Source: Clostridiales bacterium (GTDB lineage Bacteria > Bacillota > Clostridia > Oscillospirales > Oscillospiraceae). Taken from it: a stretch of 8,914 nt of DNA. Numbering within the stretch: position 1 is the stretch's first letter; each line of letters opens with the position of its first letter. The position numbers and the translations under genes were made by a program. The notes under the pieces were generated by a model. That model was not told the DNA's origin and searched no databases. It saw only the letters and a list, made by a program, of their open reading frames with translations. Shown piece after piece: positions 1 through 6,151 of this stretch. The stretch covers positions 1 through 8,914 of the forward strand of contig JAAYWX010000248.1 of assembly GCA_012516225.1 (NCBI GenBank). The letters run 5' to 3'.

Positions 1-677
1 CTTCTATGAGAATGTCGCAGATAATCGCCGAAGAAACCGGCGGTTCCAATACGGTTGTGGCTTTGTCCGGGCCTTCCCACGCTGAGGAAGTAGGGAGGCG
101 GATACCGACCGCCTGCGTTTCGGCCTGTCCGGATATTTCGGCTGCGGAATGGGTTCAGGATCTTTTTATGAACGAACGTTTCAGAGTTTATACGTCAAGT
201 GACATAATTGGAGTGGAACTCGGCGCGGCGCTGAAAAACGTAATTGCTCTTTGTGCCGGTTGCTGCGATGGTATGGGTTTCGGCGACAATACAAAAGCAA
301 TGCTTATGACCCGTGGGTTGACTGAAATAGCAAGAGTAGGCGAAAAGATGGGAGGCAGAAAGGAAACTTTTGCCGGACTTACCGGAATGGGTGACCTTAT
401 AGTTACATGTACGTCCCAACATTCAAGAAATCGCAGGGCAGGATTGCTCATAGGGGCAGGAATACCGCCGCGGGAAGCTATGAAGCAGGTGGGAGCAGTT
501 GTAGAAGGCTATTATGCGGCAGCTTCGGGATATTCCATGGCAAAGAAATGTGGAGTTGAAATGCCGATTACAGAGGCAACTTATGATGTCCTTTATAACG
601 ATGCACCGTTGAGGGAAACTTTCATCTCACTTATGAAACGCGCCAAAAGACACGAAATTGAAGAAAGCTGGTTGTAA
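1..677 (+). CDS. gpsA: NAD(P)-dependent glycerol-3-phosphate dehydrogenase, 3' part (5' end outside window)
   Basis: Cytosolic enzyme that interconverts dihydroxyacetone phosphate and sn-glycerol 3-phosphate, supplying the backbone for phospholipids. About 224 residues are visible, reading in from base 3. The N-terminal nucleotide-binding Rossmann part lies upstream, since family members run about 330-340 residues; the ATG at base 6 is internal. Visible family motifs are LSGPSHAEEV near the start, the catalytic-lysine region GAALKNVIAL, the block GFGDNTKAMLMTRGLTE, and FAGLTGMGDLIVTCTS followed by SRNRRAG. The helical C-terminal domain is complete and ends at a TAA. A strong palindrome lies 8 bases after the stop, and the next gene converges on it from the minus strand. 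No lesion was seen. The identification is firm; only the missing 5' end limits it. Confidence 0.96.
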   Translation, partial: SMRMSQIIAEETGGSNTVVALSGPSHAEEVGRRIPTACVSACPDISAAEWVQDLFMNERFRVYTSSDIIGVELGAALKNVIALCAGCCDGMGFGDNTKAMLMTRGLTEIARVGEKMGGRKETFAGLTGMGDLIVTCTSQHSRNRRAGLLIGAGIPPREAMKQVGAVVEGYYAAASGYSMAKKCGVEMPITEATYDVLYNDAPLRETFISLMKRAKRHEIEESWL

Positions 678-685
678 CGGGAACC

Positions 686-727
686 ATTATAACCCCCCGA
701 CGTTAACTAACGTCGGGGGGTTATAAT
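686..727. terminator. Bidirectional hairpin between gpsA and the suf operon
   Basis: A perfect inverted repeat has 20-base arms at 686-705 and 708-727. The core is a C6/G6 run next to CGACGTTA. The transcript would form a very stable GC-rich hairpin with flanking A/T pairs. It sits exactly between two convergent stop codons (gpsA at 677, TSCPD gene at 737), so it can serve both strands. There is no true T run after either arm, only the AT-rich TTATAAT built into the arms, so it is not a textbook intrinsic terminator. Position and symmetry still make that the best reading. Confidence 0.85.
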
Positions 728-736
728 ATATACGGC

Positions 737-1009
737 TTAAACAACGGAGTCGGAACTATTTCCTGAACGCAAAAGCCGCCGTAAGGCAATTGAGAGCTGG
801 TCAGGGCAGGAGGTACCTTTTCCTCCGCAGTCAATTCCACTGAGGCGGGAAACAGCATCCTCAATTTTCATGCCGGTTACGAGTCTGCATATTCCCTGTG
901 TATTACCGCTGCAGCCGCCTATGATTTTGGCTTCCGTTATAATGCCGTCCTCAGCACTAACGATTATTTTGCGCGAGCATACTCTCGTCGGTTCATAAAT
1001 AACTGTCAT
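737..1009 (-). CDS. TSCPD domain protein (TIGR03905 type), last gene of the suf operon
   Basis: Small protein of 90 residues, function unknown. The sequence fits the TIGR03905/TSCPD family: a VCS motif (Cys11), then IIGGCSGNTQGI (Cys33), Cys41, and CGGKGTSCPDQL (Cys61 and Cys68), which contains the TSCPD signature itself. TSCPD domains also occur at the C terminus of some B12-dependent ribonucleotide reductases. Five conserved-looking cysteines in 90 residues suggest metal or Fe-S binding, or redox chemistry; this is inference. A longer in-frame reading opens at a TTG at 1024, but that start would overlap the GAGGA ribosome binding site that serves the ATG at 1009, so the ATG is preferred. 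The gene follows the sufB/D-like stop by 34 bases with no terminator between them, so it is probably co-transcribed with the Fe-S scaffold genes. The hairpin at 686-727 ends the unit. Confidence 0.9.
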   Translation of the reverse strand: MTVIYEPTRVCSRKIIVSAEDGIITEAKIIGGCSGNTQGICRLVTGMKIEDAVSRLSGIDCGGKGTSCPDQLSIALRRLLRSGNSSDSVV

Positions 1010-1017
1010 TTTATATT

Positions 1018-1022
1018 TCCTC
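1018..1022 (-). promoter_or_regulatory. Ribosome binding site deciding the TSCPD start
   Basis: On the minus strand GAGGA stands 8 bases before the ATG at 1009. It falls inside the 5-codon extension that a TTG start at 1024 would give, which argues for the ATG. Confidence 0.75.
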
Positions 1023-1043
1023 AAAAAAACGGAAACTCATAGA

Positions 1044-1976
1044 TTATTTGAGGAATCCGTTTATAATTTCTGCTTCCGCTTCACTTTCGGTAAGACCGAG
1101 CGTCATTAGTTTTATAATCTGCTCTCCCGCGATTTTTCCGATAGCCGCCTCATGTATAAGGTTTGCGTCTACACAGTTGGCGGTTATTTCCGGAGTGGAA
1201 ATTACTTTGCCGTTGTCTTTTATAATCGCATCGCATTCTACATGTCCGAAACATTTGTTATTTCCGTAAACTCTGGAATTAAATCTTTGAACGGAATTTT
1301 CCGTAGCTATCGAACGGGATGTAACATGTACGCTGGAATCAAGACCGTTAAGATTGACATCAAAATTTGTTTCCGCAACCTGATGACCATGTGTCATAAT
1401 TTTTTCTGTGACAACAAAACTTGCACCGTCACCAAGTTCACCCTTTGTCGTACGGACTGTGGAATCGACTCCCTTTATCTGGGTGGACTGCATTTCAAGA
1501 CCGGCATTTTTGCCAAGATAAACTTCGGTAACAGGGTCTAAAACGCGCTTGCCTTCTCCGTCGCCTTCGCCGTAATGTCTTTCCACATACAAAACCTTTG
1601 CGCCTTCATCAAGGAAGAAACGATGTATTCCGTTGTGATGAGTGTCGCTACAGCCGTCGTTGTGTATTCCGCAACCGGCATTTATGATGACATCTGCATT
1701 TTTGCCGATGTAAAAATCGTTGTAAACGACGTCCGTTATACCGCTTTCGGTAATTACAACGGGAATATGGACGGTTTCTCCCTTGGTGTCGGCGCGGACA
1801 TAGATGTCTATACCCGGTTTATCCTGCTTGCGCAGTATATTTATATTAGGAGTGGTATTTACTTTGACGGGCTGGCCGTTTTTGCGCAGGGAAAAAGCGC
1901 CGGTGGGGATGTCGTTCAAGTCCGCGATGGATTTTAAAAGTGCGGAATCCATTTTATCCAGAACAAATTTTTCCAT
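1044..1976 (-). CDS. sufB: SufB/SufD-like Fe-S cluster assembly scaffold (SmsB-like)
   Basis: Beta-helix scaffold of the SUF Fe-S assembly machinery, which works in the cytosol with the SufC ATPase. It has 310 residues, shorter than E. coli SufB or SufD, and is typical of the single SufB/D protein that anaerobic Bacillota and archaea pair with one SufC. That arrangement is called SUF-like minimal system, SmsCB, in recent literature (from memory). Visible features are INAGCGIHNDGCSDTHHNGIH (about 98-118), the repeated beta strands typical of the fold, GHVECDAII with Cys248, NCVDANLIHEA with Cys268 and His275-Glu276, and the C-terminal helix ending in INGFLK. The HEA block and C-terminal GF are SufB/D hallmarks. 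Which Cys holds the cluster cannot be settled here. An ideal AAGGAGG lies 7 bases before the ATG. Whether to call it SufB or SufD is arbitrary, as the protein stands alone. Confidence 0.9.
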   Translation of the reverse strand: MEKFVLDKMDSALLKSIADLNDIPTGAFSLRKNGQPVKVNTTPNINILRKQDKPGIDIYVRADTKGETVHIPVVITESGITDVVYNDFYIGKNADVIINAGCGIHNDGCSDTHHNGIHRFFLDEGAKVLYVERHYGEGDGEGKRVLDPVTEVYLGKNAGLEMQSTQIKGVDSTVRTTKGELGDGASFVVTEKIMTHGHQVAETNFDVNLNGLDSSVHVTSRSIATENSVQRFNSRVYGNNKCFGHVECDAIIKDNGKVISTPEITANCVDANLIHEAAIGKIAGEQIIKLMTLGLTESEAEAEIINGFLK

Positions 1977-1983
1977 TAGACAA

Positions 1984-1990
1984 CCTCCTT
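1984..1990 (-). promoter_or_regulatory. Ribosome binding site of the sufB/D-like gene
   Basis: Minus-strand AAGGAGG, 7 bases before the ATG at 1976. Its first two A bases are also the end of the TAA at 1989-1991 that would close an extended sufC reading frame. That stop/ribosome-site overlap is typical of tightly coupled operon genes. Confidence 0.85.
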
Positions 1991-2054
1991 ACATTTTGCG
2001 GCAGGCCTGCATATCTATAAAGGATTCCAGCGGTTCCCCGTGCGGAATTGTCTT
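1989..2054 (-). other. In-frame continuation of sufC after its TAA (apparent lost C-terminal tail)
   Basis: After the sufC TAA at 2055-2057 the same frame stays open for 21 codons, starting KTIPHGEPLE and ending MQACRKM, then stops at TAA 1989-1991, abutting the ribosome binding site of the next gene. SufC homologues usually carry 20-40 residues after the LxDGxI strand, often with a Gly early on and a Cys near the end. This tail fits that pattern, and restoring it would give a 232-residue protein of ordinary length. It is the likely original C terminus. A 21-codon open stretch can also arise by chance, so this is inference. Confidence 0.6.
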
Positions 2055-2687
2055 TTAGATAGCGCCGTCAGTCAAGAGAATGATTTCATCGGCTATGTTA
2101 AGGATGCGCTCTTGATGCGAAATCACTATTATGCTTCCCTCAAGCTTATTTCTCATGTTGTTAAAGACTTTAATAAGATTGTTGAAGCTCCAAAGATCAA
2201 TACCGGCTTCCGGTTCGTCAAAGATTGTAAGCTTGGAGTTTCTGGTGATGACCGAAGCAATTTCGATACGCTTCAGTTCACCACCGGAAAGTGAAGAATT
2301 GACTTCGCGGTCCACATATGAATTGGCGCAAAGCCCTACGGTGGAAAGAATCTCACAGGCTTCGTTTATTGAGAATTTCTTTCTTGCGGAAAGATTAAGA
2401 AGATCATGAACAGTTATGCCTTTGAAGCGTACAGGCTGCTGGAAACCGAAACTTATACCCATCCTTGCACGCTGGTCTATGCTGTAATCTGTGATATCTT
2501 CTCCATCAAAGAGTATCCGGCCGCTGTCAGGTTTTTCGATTCCCATTATGATTTTCGCAAGTGTGGACTTTCCCGAACCATTGGGGCCCGTAATTGCGAT
2601 AAATTTTCCTGAATCAATGCTGAGATTTATATCTTTCAGAATTTTTTTTCCGTCGGCGCTGAAACTTATATTTTCCAGTTCTAACAT
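2055..2687 (-). CDS. sufC: Fe-S cluster assembly ATPase SufC (SmsC-like), short C terminus
   Basis: ABC-type ATPase without membrane domain that powers cluster assembly on the SufB/D scaffold in the cytosol. The 210 residues include Walker A GPNGSGKST (34-42), the Q-loop in SFGFQQPVRFKG, the signature LSGGELKR (133-140), Walker B LTIFDEPEAGID (153-164, catalytic Glu158) and the switch histidine in ISHQER (His191). The FQQP and EPEAGID variants are typical of SufC rather than transporter ATPases. The ATG at 2687 follows an AAAGGA ribosome site about 7 bases away and a promoter at 2754-2782. The reading frame ends at TAA 2055 just after LLTDGAI, shorter than the usual 230-250 residues, and an in-frame tail follows. 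All catalytic motifs are before the stop, so the ATPase core may still work. The sufB/D-like start is 78 bases downstream, a long gap for a suf operon unless the tail is really coding. Confidence 0.94.
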   Translation of the reverse strand: MLELENISFSADGKKILKDINLSIDSGKFIAITGPNGSGKSTLAKIIMGIEKPDSGRILFDGEDITDYSIDQRARMGISFGFQQPVRFKGITVHDLLNLSARKKFSINEACEILSTVGLCANSYVDREVNSSLSGGELKRIEIASVITRNSKLTIFDEPEAGIDLWSFNNLIKVFNNMRNKLEGSIIVISHQERILNIADEIILLTDGAI

Positions 2688-2716
2688 AAGTATTTCCTTT
2701 CTGACCGAATGTGTTT

Positions 2717-2755
2717 ATGACAGAAAACCTTAACTAAAAATTAGATTTCTGTCAT
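2717..2755. promoter_or_regulatory. Inverted repeat, probable operator or leader hairpin of the suf operon
   Basis: Perfect 10-base arms ATGACAGAAA (2717-2726) and TTTCTGTCAT (2746-2755) are separated by 19 bases. The spacer contains a smaller CTAA/TTAG symmetry (2734-2737 with 2741-2744). The right arm overlaps the sufC -10 box and the expected transcription start, the place for a repressor site. A further near half-site, TTACAGAAA, lies at 2789-2797. Alternatively most of the structure lies in the 5' leader and could fold as RNA. The regulator, possibly an Fe-S sensor of the Rrf2 family, is a guess. Confidence 0.55.
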
Positions 2756-2782
2756 TATACCATGTTTTGAGGGGAAAATCCA
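2754..2782 (-). promoter_or_regulatory. Promoter of the suf operon
   Basis: On the minus strand there is a perfect TATAAT (2754-2759) preceded by TGG, giving an extended -10. A weak -35, TGGATT (2777-2782), lies 17 bases upstream, matching the consensus at 3 of 6 positions. The extended -10 explains how so weak a -35 could work. The predicted start is near 2747, leaving a leader of about 60 bases before the sufC ATG. Confidence 0.65.
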
Positions 2783-2835
2783 GTATAATTACAGAAATCC
2801 CAAAGTAAAAAAATTTTTCACATAATATATTTTGC

Positions 2836-2864
2836 TTCAAAGTAGCCGAAAATTGTGATAAAAT
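2836..2864 (+). promoter_or_regulatory. Probable promoter of the beta-CASP nuclease gene
   Basis: TTCAAA (2836-2841, 4 of 6 to consensus) and TAAAAT (2859-2864) are spaced by 17 bases. The predicted start is near 2871, about 80 bases before the ATG at 2950. The whole 2688-2949 interval is AT-rich, divergent promoter DNA with no gene, so chance matches are possible. Confidence 0.45.
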
Positions 2865-2937
2865 ATCAATAACCATATTTTTCTTGTGTTTTTTGTTCTA
2901 TACCGAGTATGGAAAATTTGAAATAAGGCCGCGAAAC

Positions 2938-2942
2938 GGAGG
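2938..2942 (+). promoter_or_regulatory. Ribosome binding site fixing the nuclease start
   Basis: GGAGG lies 7 bases before the ATG at 2950. A longer in-frame reading from 2884 has no such site and would add 22 residues ahead of the conserved MRITFLGA N terminus, so 2950 is the start. Confidence 0.85.
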
Positions 2943-2949
2943 AAGAAAG

Positions 2950-4559
2950 ATGAGAATTACTTTTTTGGGAGCCACGCATGAGGTAACCGGCAGCTGCACT
3001 CTTGTTGAGACGATGGGCAGAAACATCCTTATAGACTGCGGTATGGAGCAAGGGGCAGATATTTTTGTCAACCAGGATCTGCCAGTGAACCCTTCCAATA
3101 TAGATTGCGTACTTGTTACACATGCTCATATTGACCATTCGGGGAAAATACCGCTCCTATGCAAAGAAGGATTTCAGGGTAAGATTTATGCGACAGAGGA
3201 AACCGTGCATCTATGCGAAATTATGCTTCTGGACGCCGCCCACATACAGGAATTTGAAGCTGAATGGCGGAACCGCAAGGCAAAACGCTCAGGAATGCCG
3301 CCATATGAGCCTATGTATACTATAAATGATGCTCAGTGCGCAGTTAAAAGAATGCACAAATGCAAATACAACGAAATGAAGCAGATTTGTGAAAACGTCA
3401 GCATACGTTTTAACGATATAGGGCATCTTCTTGGCTCGGCAAGTATAGAGTTATGGATAACCGAAGGCACAACCACCAAAAAAATAGTTTTCAGCGGAGA
3501 TGTCGGCAATAAAAACCGTCCGTTTTTGAACAGCCCGAAAAAGATATCGGAAGCGGATTATCTTGTGATAGAGTCAACATATGGAGACAGATACCATGAG
3601 GAAGCGGTAGACCCCGCGCCCATTCTGGCAGACTGCCTTCAGCGACATTTGACAGGGGAGGCAATGTCGTTATTCCCGCCTTTGCGGTCGGCAGGACACA
3701 GGAAGTGCTTGATTTGCTGCGGCGAATAAAAACCGAAGGACTTGTGAAAGGGCATGACGGTTTTCCAGTGTATGTGGACAGCCCGCTTGCGAATGAGGCA
3801 ACAGCAATATTCCTGCAAAGCGATCCCATGGCTTTTAATGAAAATATGCGGGAACTGTTCAGCAAAGGGATAAACCCGCTTGTTTTTCCCGATCTGAAAA
3901 TATCAGTATCGGCGGACGAGTCGAAGGCGATTAACTTTGATGAAACCCCAAAAGTAATTATTTCCGCATCGGGAATGTGCGAAGCGGGACGGATCCGCCA
4001 TCATTTAAAACACAATCTTTGGAAAAAAGAAAGCACAGTTGTATTTGCGGGATATCAGGCAAACGGGACACTTGGAAGGGCACTGCTTGACGGAGCAAAG
4101 GAAGTCAGGCTGTTCGGCGAAACTATCGCGGTGGAAGCAGAGATTGCATCCATACCTGGAATGAGCGGCCACGCGGATAAGGCGGGACTACTTGACTGGG
4201 TGAGCGGGTTTGAGAAAAAACCGCAGATAGTATTTATAAACCACGGAGAGGACAGTGTTGCCTTAAATTTTGCACAGACGCTTAGAGAACAGTTTTCGCT
4301 TGAAACTGTTGTGCCGTTCAGCGGTACAAGCTATGACCTTATCACAGGAGAGGCTGTAATTAAAACCGAGGGCATACGGGTTGAAAAGAAAGAACAGCGC
4401 CAGCAGCGTGACGAGCGTGCTGTCAAAGTATTTACAAGGCTTATGTCTGCGTGCGAAAAACTTATGCGTGTCGCAAGAAGTTGTGAAGGCATGGCAAATA
4501 AGGAACTTGCAAAGTTTGCCGATCAGGTGGACCAGCTTGCTGACAAGTGGAGCAGATAA
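2950..4559 (+). CDS. MBL-fold beta-CASP ribonuclease (RNase J/CPSF-like, COG1236), frameshifted
   Basis: Predicted zinc-dependent RNA-processing nuclease of the cytosol, from the YSH1-like group of metallo-beta-lactamase/beta-CASP proteins. First part: MRITFLGATHEVTGSC, the metal motif THAHIDHSG (His58, His60, Asp62, His63), HLLGSAS (His159), FSGDVG (Asp184) and IESTYGDR (beta-CASP motif A). Second part: SGMCEAGRIRHHLKHNL (motif B), MSGHADK and FINHGEDS (motif C, RMMBL region), then a lysine- and glutamine-rich helical tail to the TAA. The parts lie in different frames. As written, the first reads to a stop at 3729 (259 residues); the family block GGNVVIPAFAVGRTQEVLDLL is encoded in the other frame from about 3660. 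Adding one G to the run at 3655-3658 rejoins them into about 536 residues, the normal family length. Unless the frameshift is a sequencing artefact, the gene gives only the first MBL half and is inactive. Confidence 0.9.
3655..3658 (+). other. Apparent one-base frameshift site in the nuclease gene
   Basis: The bases read aca-ggg-gag-gca-atg. With five G instead of four they would read T-G-G-G-N-V-V-I-P, exactly the family sequence at this point. Loss of one G in a homopolymer is a common sequencing error and also a common mutation. No X XXY YYZ slippery heptamer is in register here. Confidence 0.85.
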
Positions 4560-4572
4560 ACAAAGTTGAAAT

Positions 4573-4616
4573 AAAAATAAGGCAGACGGCATTTTTGCTG
4601 TCTGCCTTATTTTTTT
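4573..4616. terminator. Bidirectional intrinsic terminator between nuclease and J-domain genes
   Basis: Arms at 4573-4590 and 4597-4614 pair over 18 bases with a single G-T wobble, and the loop is ATTTTT. The core GGCAGAC/GTCTGCC is flanked by an A run on the left and a T run (4610-4616) on the right, so each strand gives a hairpin followed by U. It starts 13 bases after the nuclease stop and 45 bases beyond the J-domain stop on the other strand. Bases 4617-4660 show nothing else. Confidence 0.93.
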
Positions 4617-4660
4617 AAGTTTCCGAACCGAAGTGATATAAAAATATGCTGTGAGGCTTT

Positions 4661-5284
4661 TCAACAATAGTAGCAAGGGCAAAGGCGGCACAGAAGATTT
4701 GCAAGGCACAGCCCCAGACAGAGATTGCCGCCGAAGCTGGCGGAAGGAAAGCCTTGGCTGTAAGTTTGATAAAAGCTGCCGCCTTGCTGGATTTCATTCA
4801 AAAGACTGCGATACTCCCAATTGGATGGATCAAATTTTACGGCGGTTTCGGCATGTTCCAGTGCGACGATCCTGTTACCAAGACCGTAATTGGCAAGTGC
4901 GCTCAAATAGTACCAGCGGCCTCCGCGTTCGCTCTGCGGTACACCGGAAAGGGCGTTGAGCGCTTCATGGAAATGGCTTGTTCTGATATAGTTAAGCGCA
5001 GCGCGCAGAGCGGTGGAGTCTTCATCAGTTCCTGCATAGGATCCGCCGGAACCGGTACCGTATTTTGCGCGGGAACCAAATCCGCCAAAGCCGCCCGCGC
5101 TCTGCTGCGAATTTTTTATCTGGTCATAGGCGGCGTTGATTTCGTTCATCTTACGCTCCGCCTCTTTGTCACCGGGGTTCATATCCGGATGATATTTTTT
5201 AGCGAGAGCGCGATAAGCCCTTTTAATCTCTTCGTCACTGGCATTGGGAGAAACGCCAAGTACTTTGTAAGGGTCGGATATCAT
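4661..5284 (-). CDS. J-domain protein with TPR-like segment and C-terminal cysteine string
   Basis: Predicted Hsp70 co-chaperone of 207 residues. Residues 4-58 are a J domain: DPYKVLGVSPNASDEEIKRAY, then the catalytic HPD at 32-34 that stimulates DnaK. A Gly/Ser/Tyr-rich linker spans about 63-85. Residues 92-166 look like two TPR-type helix pairs (TALRAALNYIRTSHFHEALNAL and WYYLSALANYGLGNRIVALEHAETAVKFDP). The last 19 residues are hydrophobic with six cysteines at 189, 193, 199, 202, 204 and 207, the final residue. It lacks the zinc-finger and substrate domains of canonical DnaJ, so it is not the housekeeping dnaJ. An AAGGAG overlaps the end of the upstream DUF5685 gene, and only 6 bases separate stop and start, so the two are probably translationally coupled. 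The cysteine tail may bind metal or associate with membrane; the client is unknown. Confidence 0.9.
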   Translation of the reverse strand: MISDPYKVLGVSPNASDEEIKRAYRALAKKYHPDMNPGDKEAERKMNEINAAYDQIKNSQQSAGGFGGFGSRAKYGTGSGGSYAGTDEDSTALRAALNYIRTSHFHEALNALSGVPQSERGGRWYYLSALANYGLGNRIVALEHAETAVKFDPSNWEYRSLLNEIQQGGSFYQTYSQGFPSASFGGNLCLGLCLANLLCRLCPCYYC

Positions 5285-5290
5285 AGGCGT

Positions 5291-6136
5291 TTAGCTCCTT
5301 TTTGCCTTTCTTCTTTTACTTTTTTTAGTCTGTTCAAGCTCATATTTTGTCCACACACCCGAGCACAGTATGTTCCGCATGATAGGCACATCGTCTACCA
5401 GCGGGAGTTTTTCAAACTCCATCGTACAATTTCCAATAAGCATTGTCAATATATCTTTAAAATAGCTGTCGCTGCGCCCTGCTTGTTTTAACTCTGAGAG
5501 AGGATTGTAGCGTTTTCTTCGTATATCTTTGTCCAGATCGACAACCGCGTCCATAACGTAAATAAATTCTCCAAGACAGTGGGCCATAGATCTAAGATAA
5601 GAGGACCACCTGTCCTCACGCAGGACGAAAATTTCCCCCATCATATCGCCGAAGCATTTTGCACCGGCATCTGGACCGCAGTTTCCGGAAGCCTCAATTT
5701 CAGAGAGGGCTTTAATACAGCTTTCCATAGCACCGCACTGGCGGGGATATTGCTCCGCAATTGACCTGTACTTTTTTCCCAGCATTCTGGCATATATAAG
5801 ACTGATTAAATTTTTGTCATCGCGCCAGTTGTCAAGCTGGTTCAGATATGCAAGCGCTATGTTCATATCTGCTGCGTATTCAGTAATTTCAGTTATAAGA
5901 CAGCGGTGGAGGGAAGCAGGATGAGCTATGCAGCGCTCTTTACATTCATAAAGTTCGGGCTCATACAGCGAATTAAGAACAAGTATAAGAAAGGTCATAT
6001 CATAATTCAGCGTCATGCGTCCGAGCTGACTATAGCGCTCTTTCAGGGTATGGCACAAGCCGCAATAGACCGCTTTATAGCGGTCTTTATCTTCCTCCGA
6101 CAAAATCGCAGTGTTTGCGACTACATAGCCGAACAC
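5291..6136 (-). CDS. DUF5685 family protein
   Basis: Function unknown. The 281 residues match the DUF5685 pattern as remembered: MFGYV at the N terminus, YKAVYCGLC (Cys25, Cys28), NYDMTFL, a Cys-x-x-His (CIAH), and two acidic helical stretches, LDNWRDDKN (102-109) and YVMDAVVDLDKDIRRKRYNPL (193-213). The protein is alpha-helical without an evident signal peptide or confident membrane span, and ends in a basic tail (KKSKRRKAKRS). Two Asp-rich motifs in an all-helical protein recall squalene/phytoene-synthase-like folds, but that is inference. The start is taken as GTG at 6136, because a G6 run stands 7 bases upstream and family members begin MFGYV; a TTG at 6151 would use up that ribosome site. 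It lies 15 bases after the zinc-ribbon gene and 6 bases before the J-domain gene, suggesting a shared task. Confidence 0.85.
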   Translation of the reverse strand: MFGYVVANTAILSEEDKDRYKAVYCGLCHTLKERYSQLGRMTLNYDMTFLILVLNSLYEPELYECKERCIAHPASLHRCLITEITEYAADMNIALAYLNQLDNWRDDKNLISLIYARMLGKKYRSIAEQYPRQCGAMESCIKALSEIEASGNCGPDAGAKCFGDMMGEIFVLREDRWSSYLRSMAHCLGEFIYVMDAVVDLDKDIRRKRYNPLSELKQAGRSDSYFKDILTMLIGNCTMEFEKLPLVDDVPIMRNILCSGVWTKYELEQTKKSKRRKAKRS

Positions 6137-6143
6137 TCGCAAT

Positions 6144-6149
6144 CCCCCC
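6144..6149 (-). promoter_or_regulatory. Ribosome binding site supporting a GTG start for the DUF5685 gene
   Basis: The minus-strand run GGGGGG (then ATTGCGA) lies 7 bases before GTG 6136. It sits 2 bases after the TGA of the zinc-ribbon gene (6152-6154). It is G-only rather than AGGAGG, an imperfect but plausible Shine-Dalgarno. Confidence 0.6.
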
Positions 6150-6151
6150 AA

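Noticed and set aside
1048..2058. Plus-strand open frames opposite the sufB/D-like gene
   Set aside because: They are antisense shadows without ribosome sites or recognisable domains.
2884..2949. N-terminal extension of the nuclease from an earlier in-frame start
   Set aside because: It has no ribosome binding site, lies just after the predicted transcription start, and precedes the conserved MRITFLGA start served by GGAGG.
2688..2949. Small gene or riboswitch in the divergent intergenic region
   Set aside because: No open frame with a ribosome site and no recognisable riboswitch core were seen; promoters and the inverted repeat account for the visible signals.
3650..3670. Programmed -1 frameshifting in the nuclease gene
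   Set aside because: The register is aca-ggg-gag-gca, with no X XXY YYZ heptamer. RNase J/CPSF-like genes of this family are normally read in one frame, so a missing base is simpler.
4661..5284. Housekeeping dnaJ
   Set aside because: It has a J domain but no CxxCxGxG zinc-finger repeats and no C-terminal substrate domains.
4754..5491. Long plus-strand open frame of 245 codons
   Set aside because: It lies opposite the J-domain and DUF5685 genes, shows no family motif, and its translation is compositionally odd.
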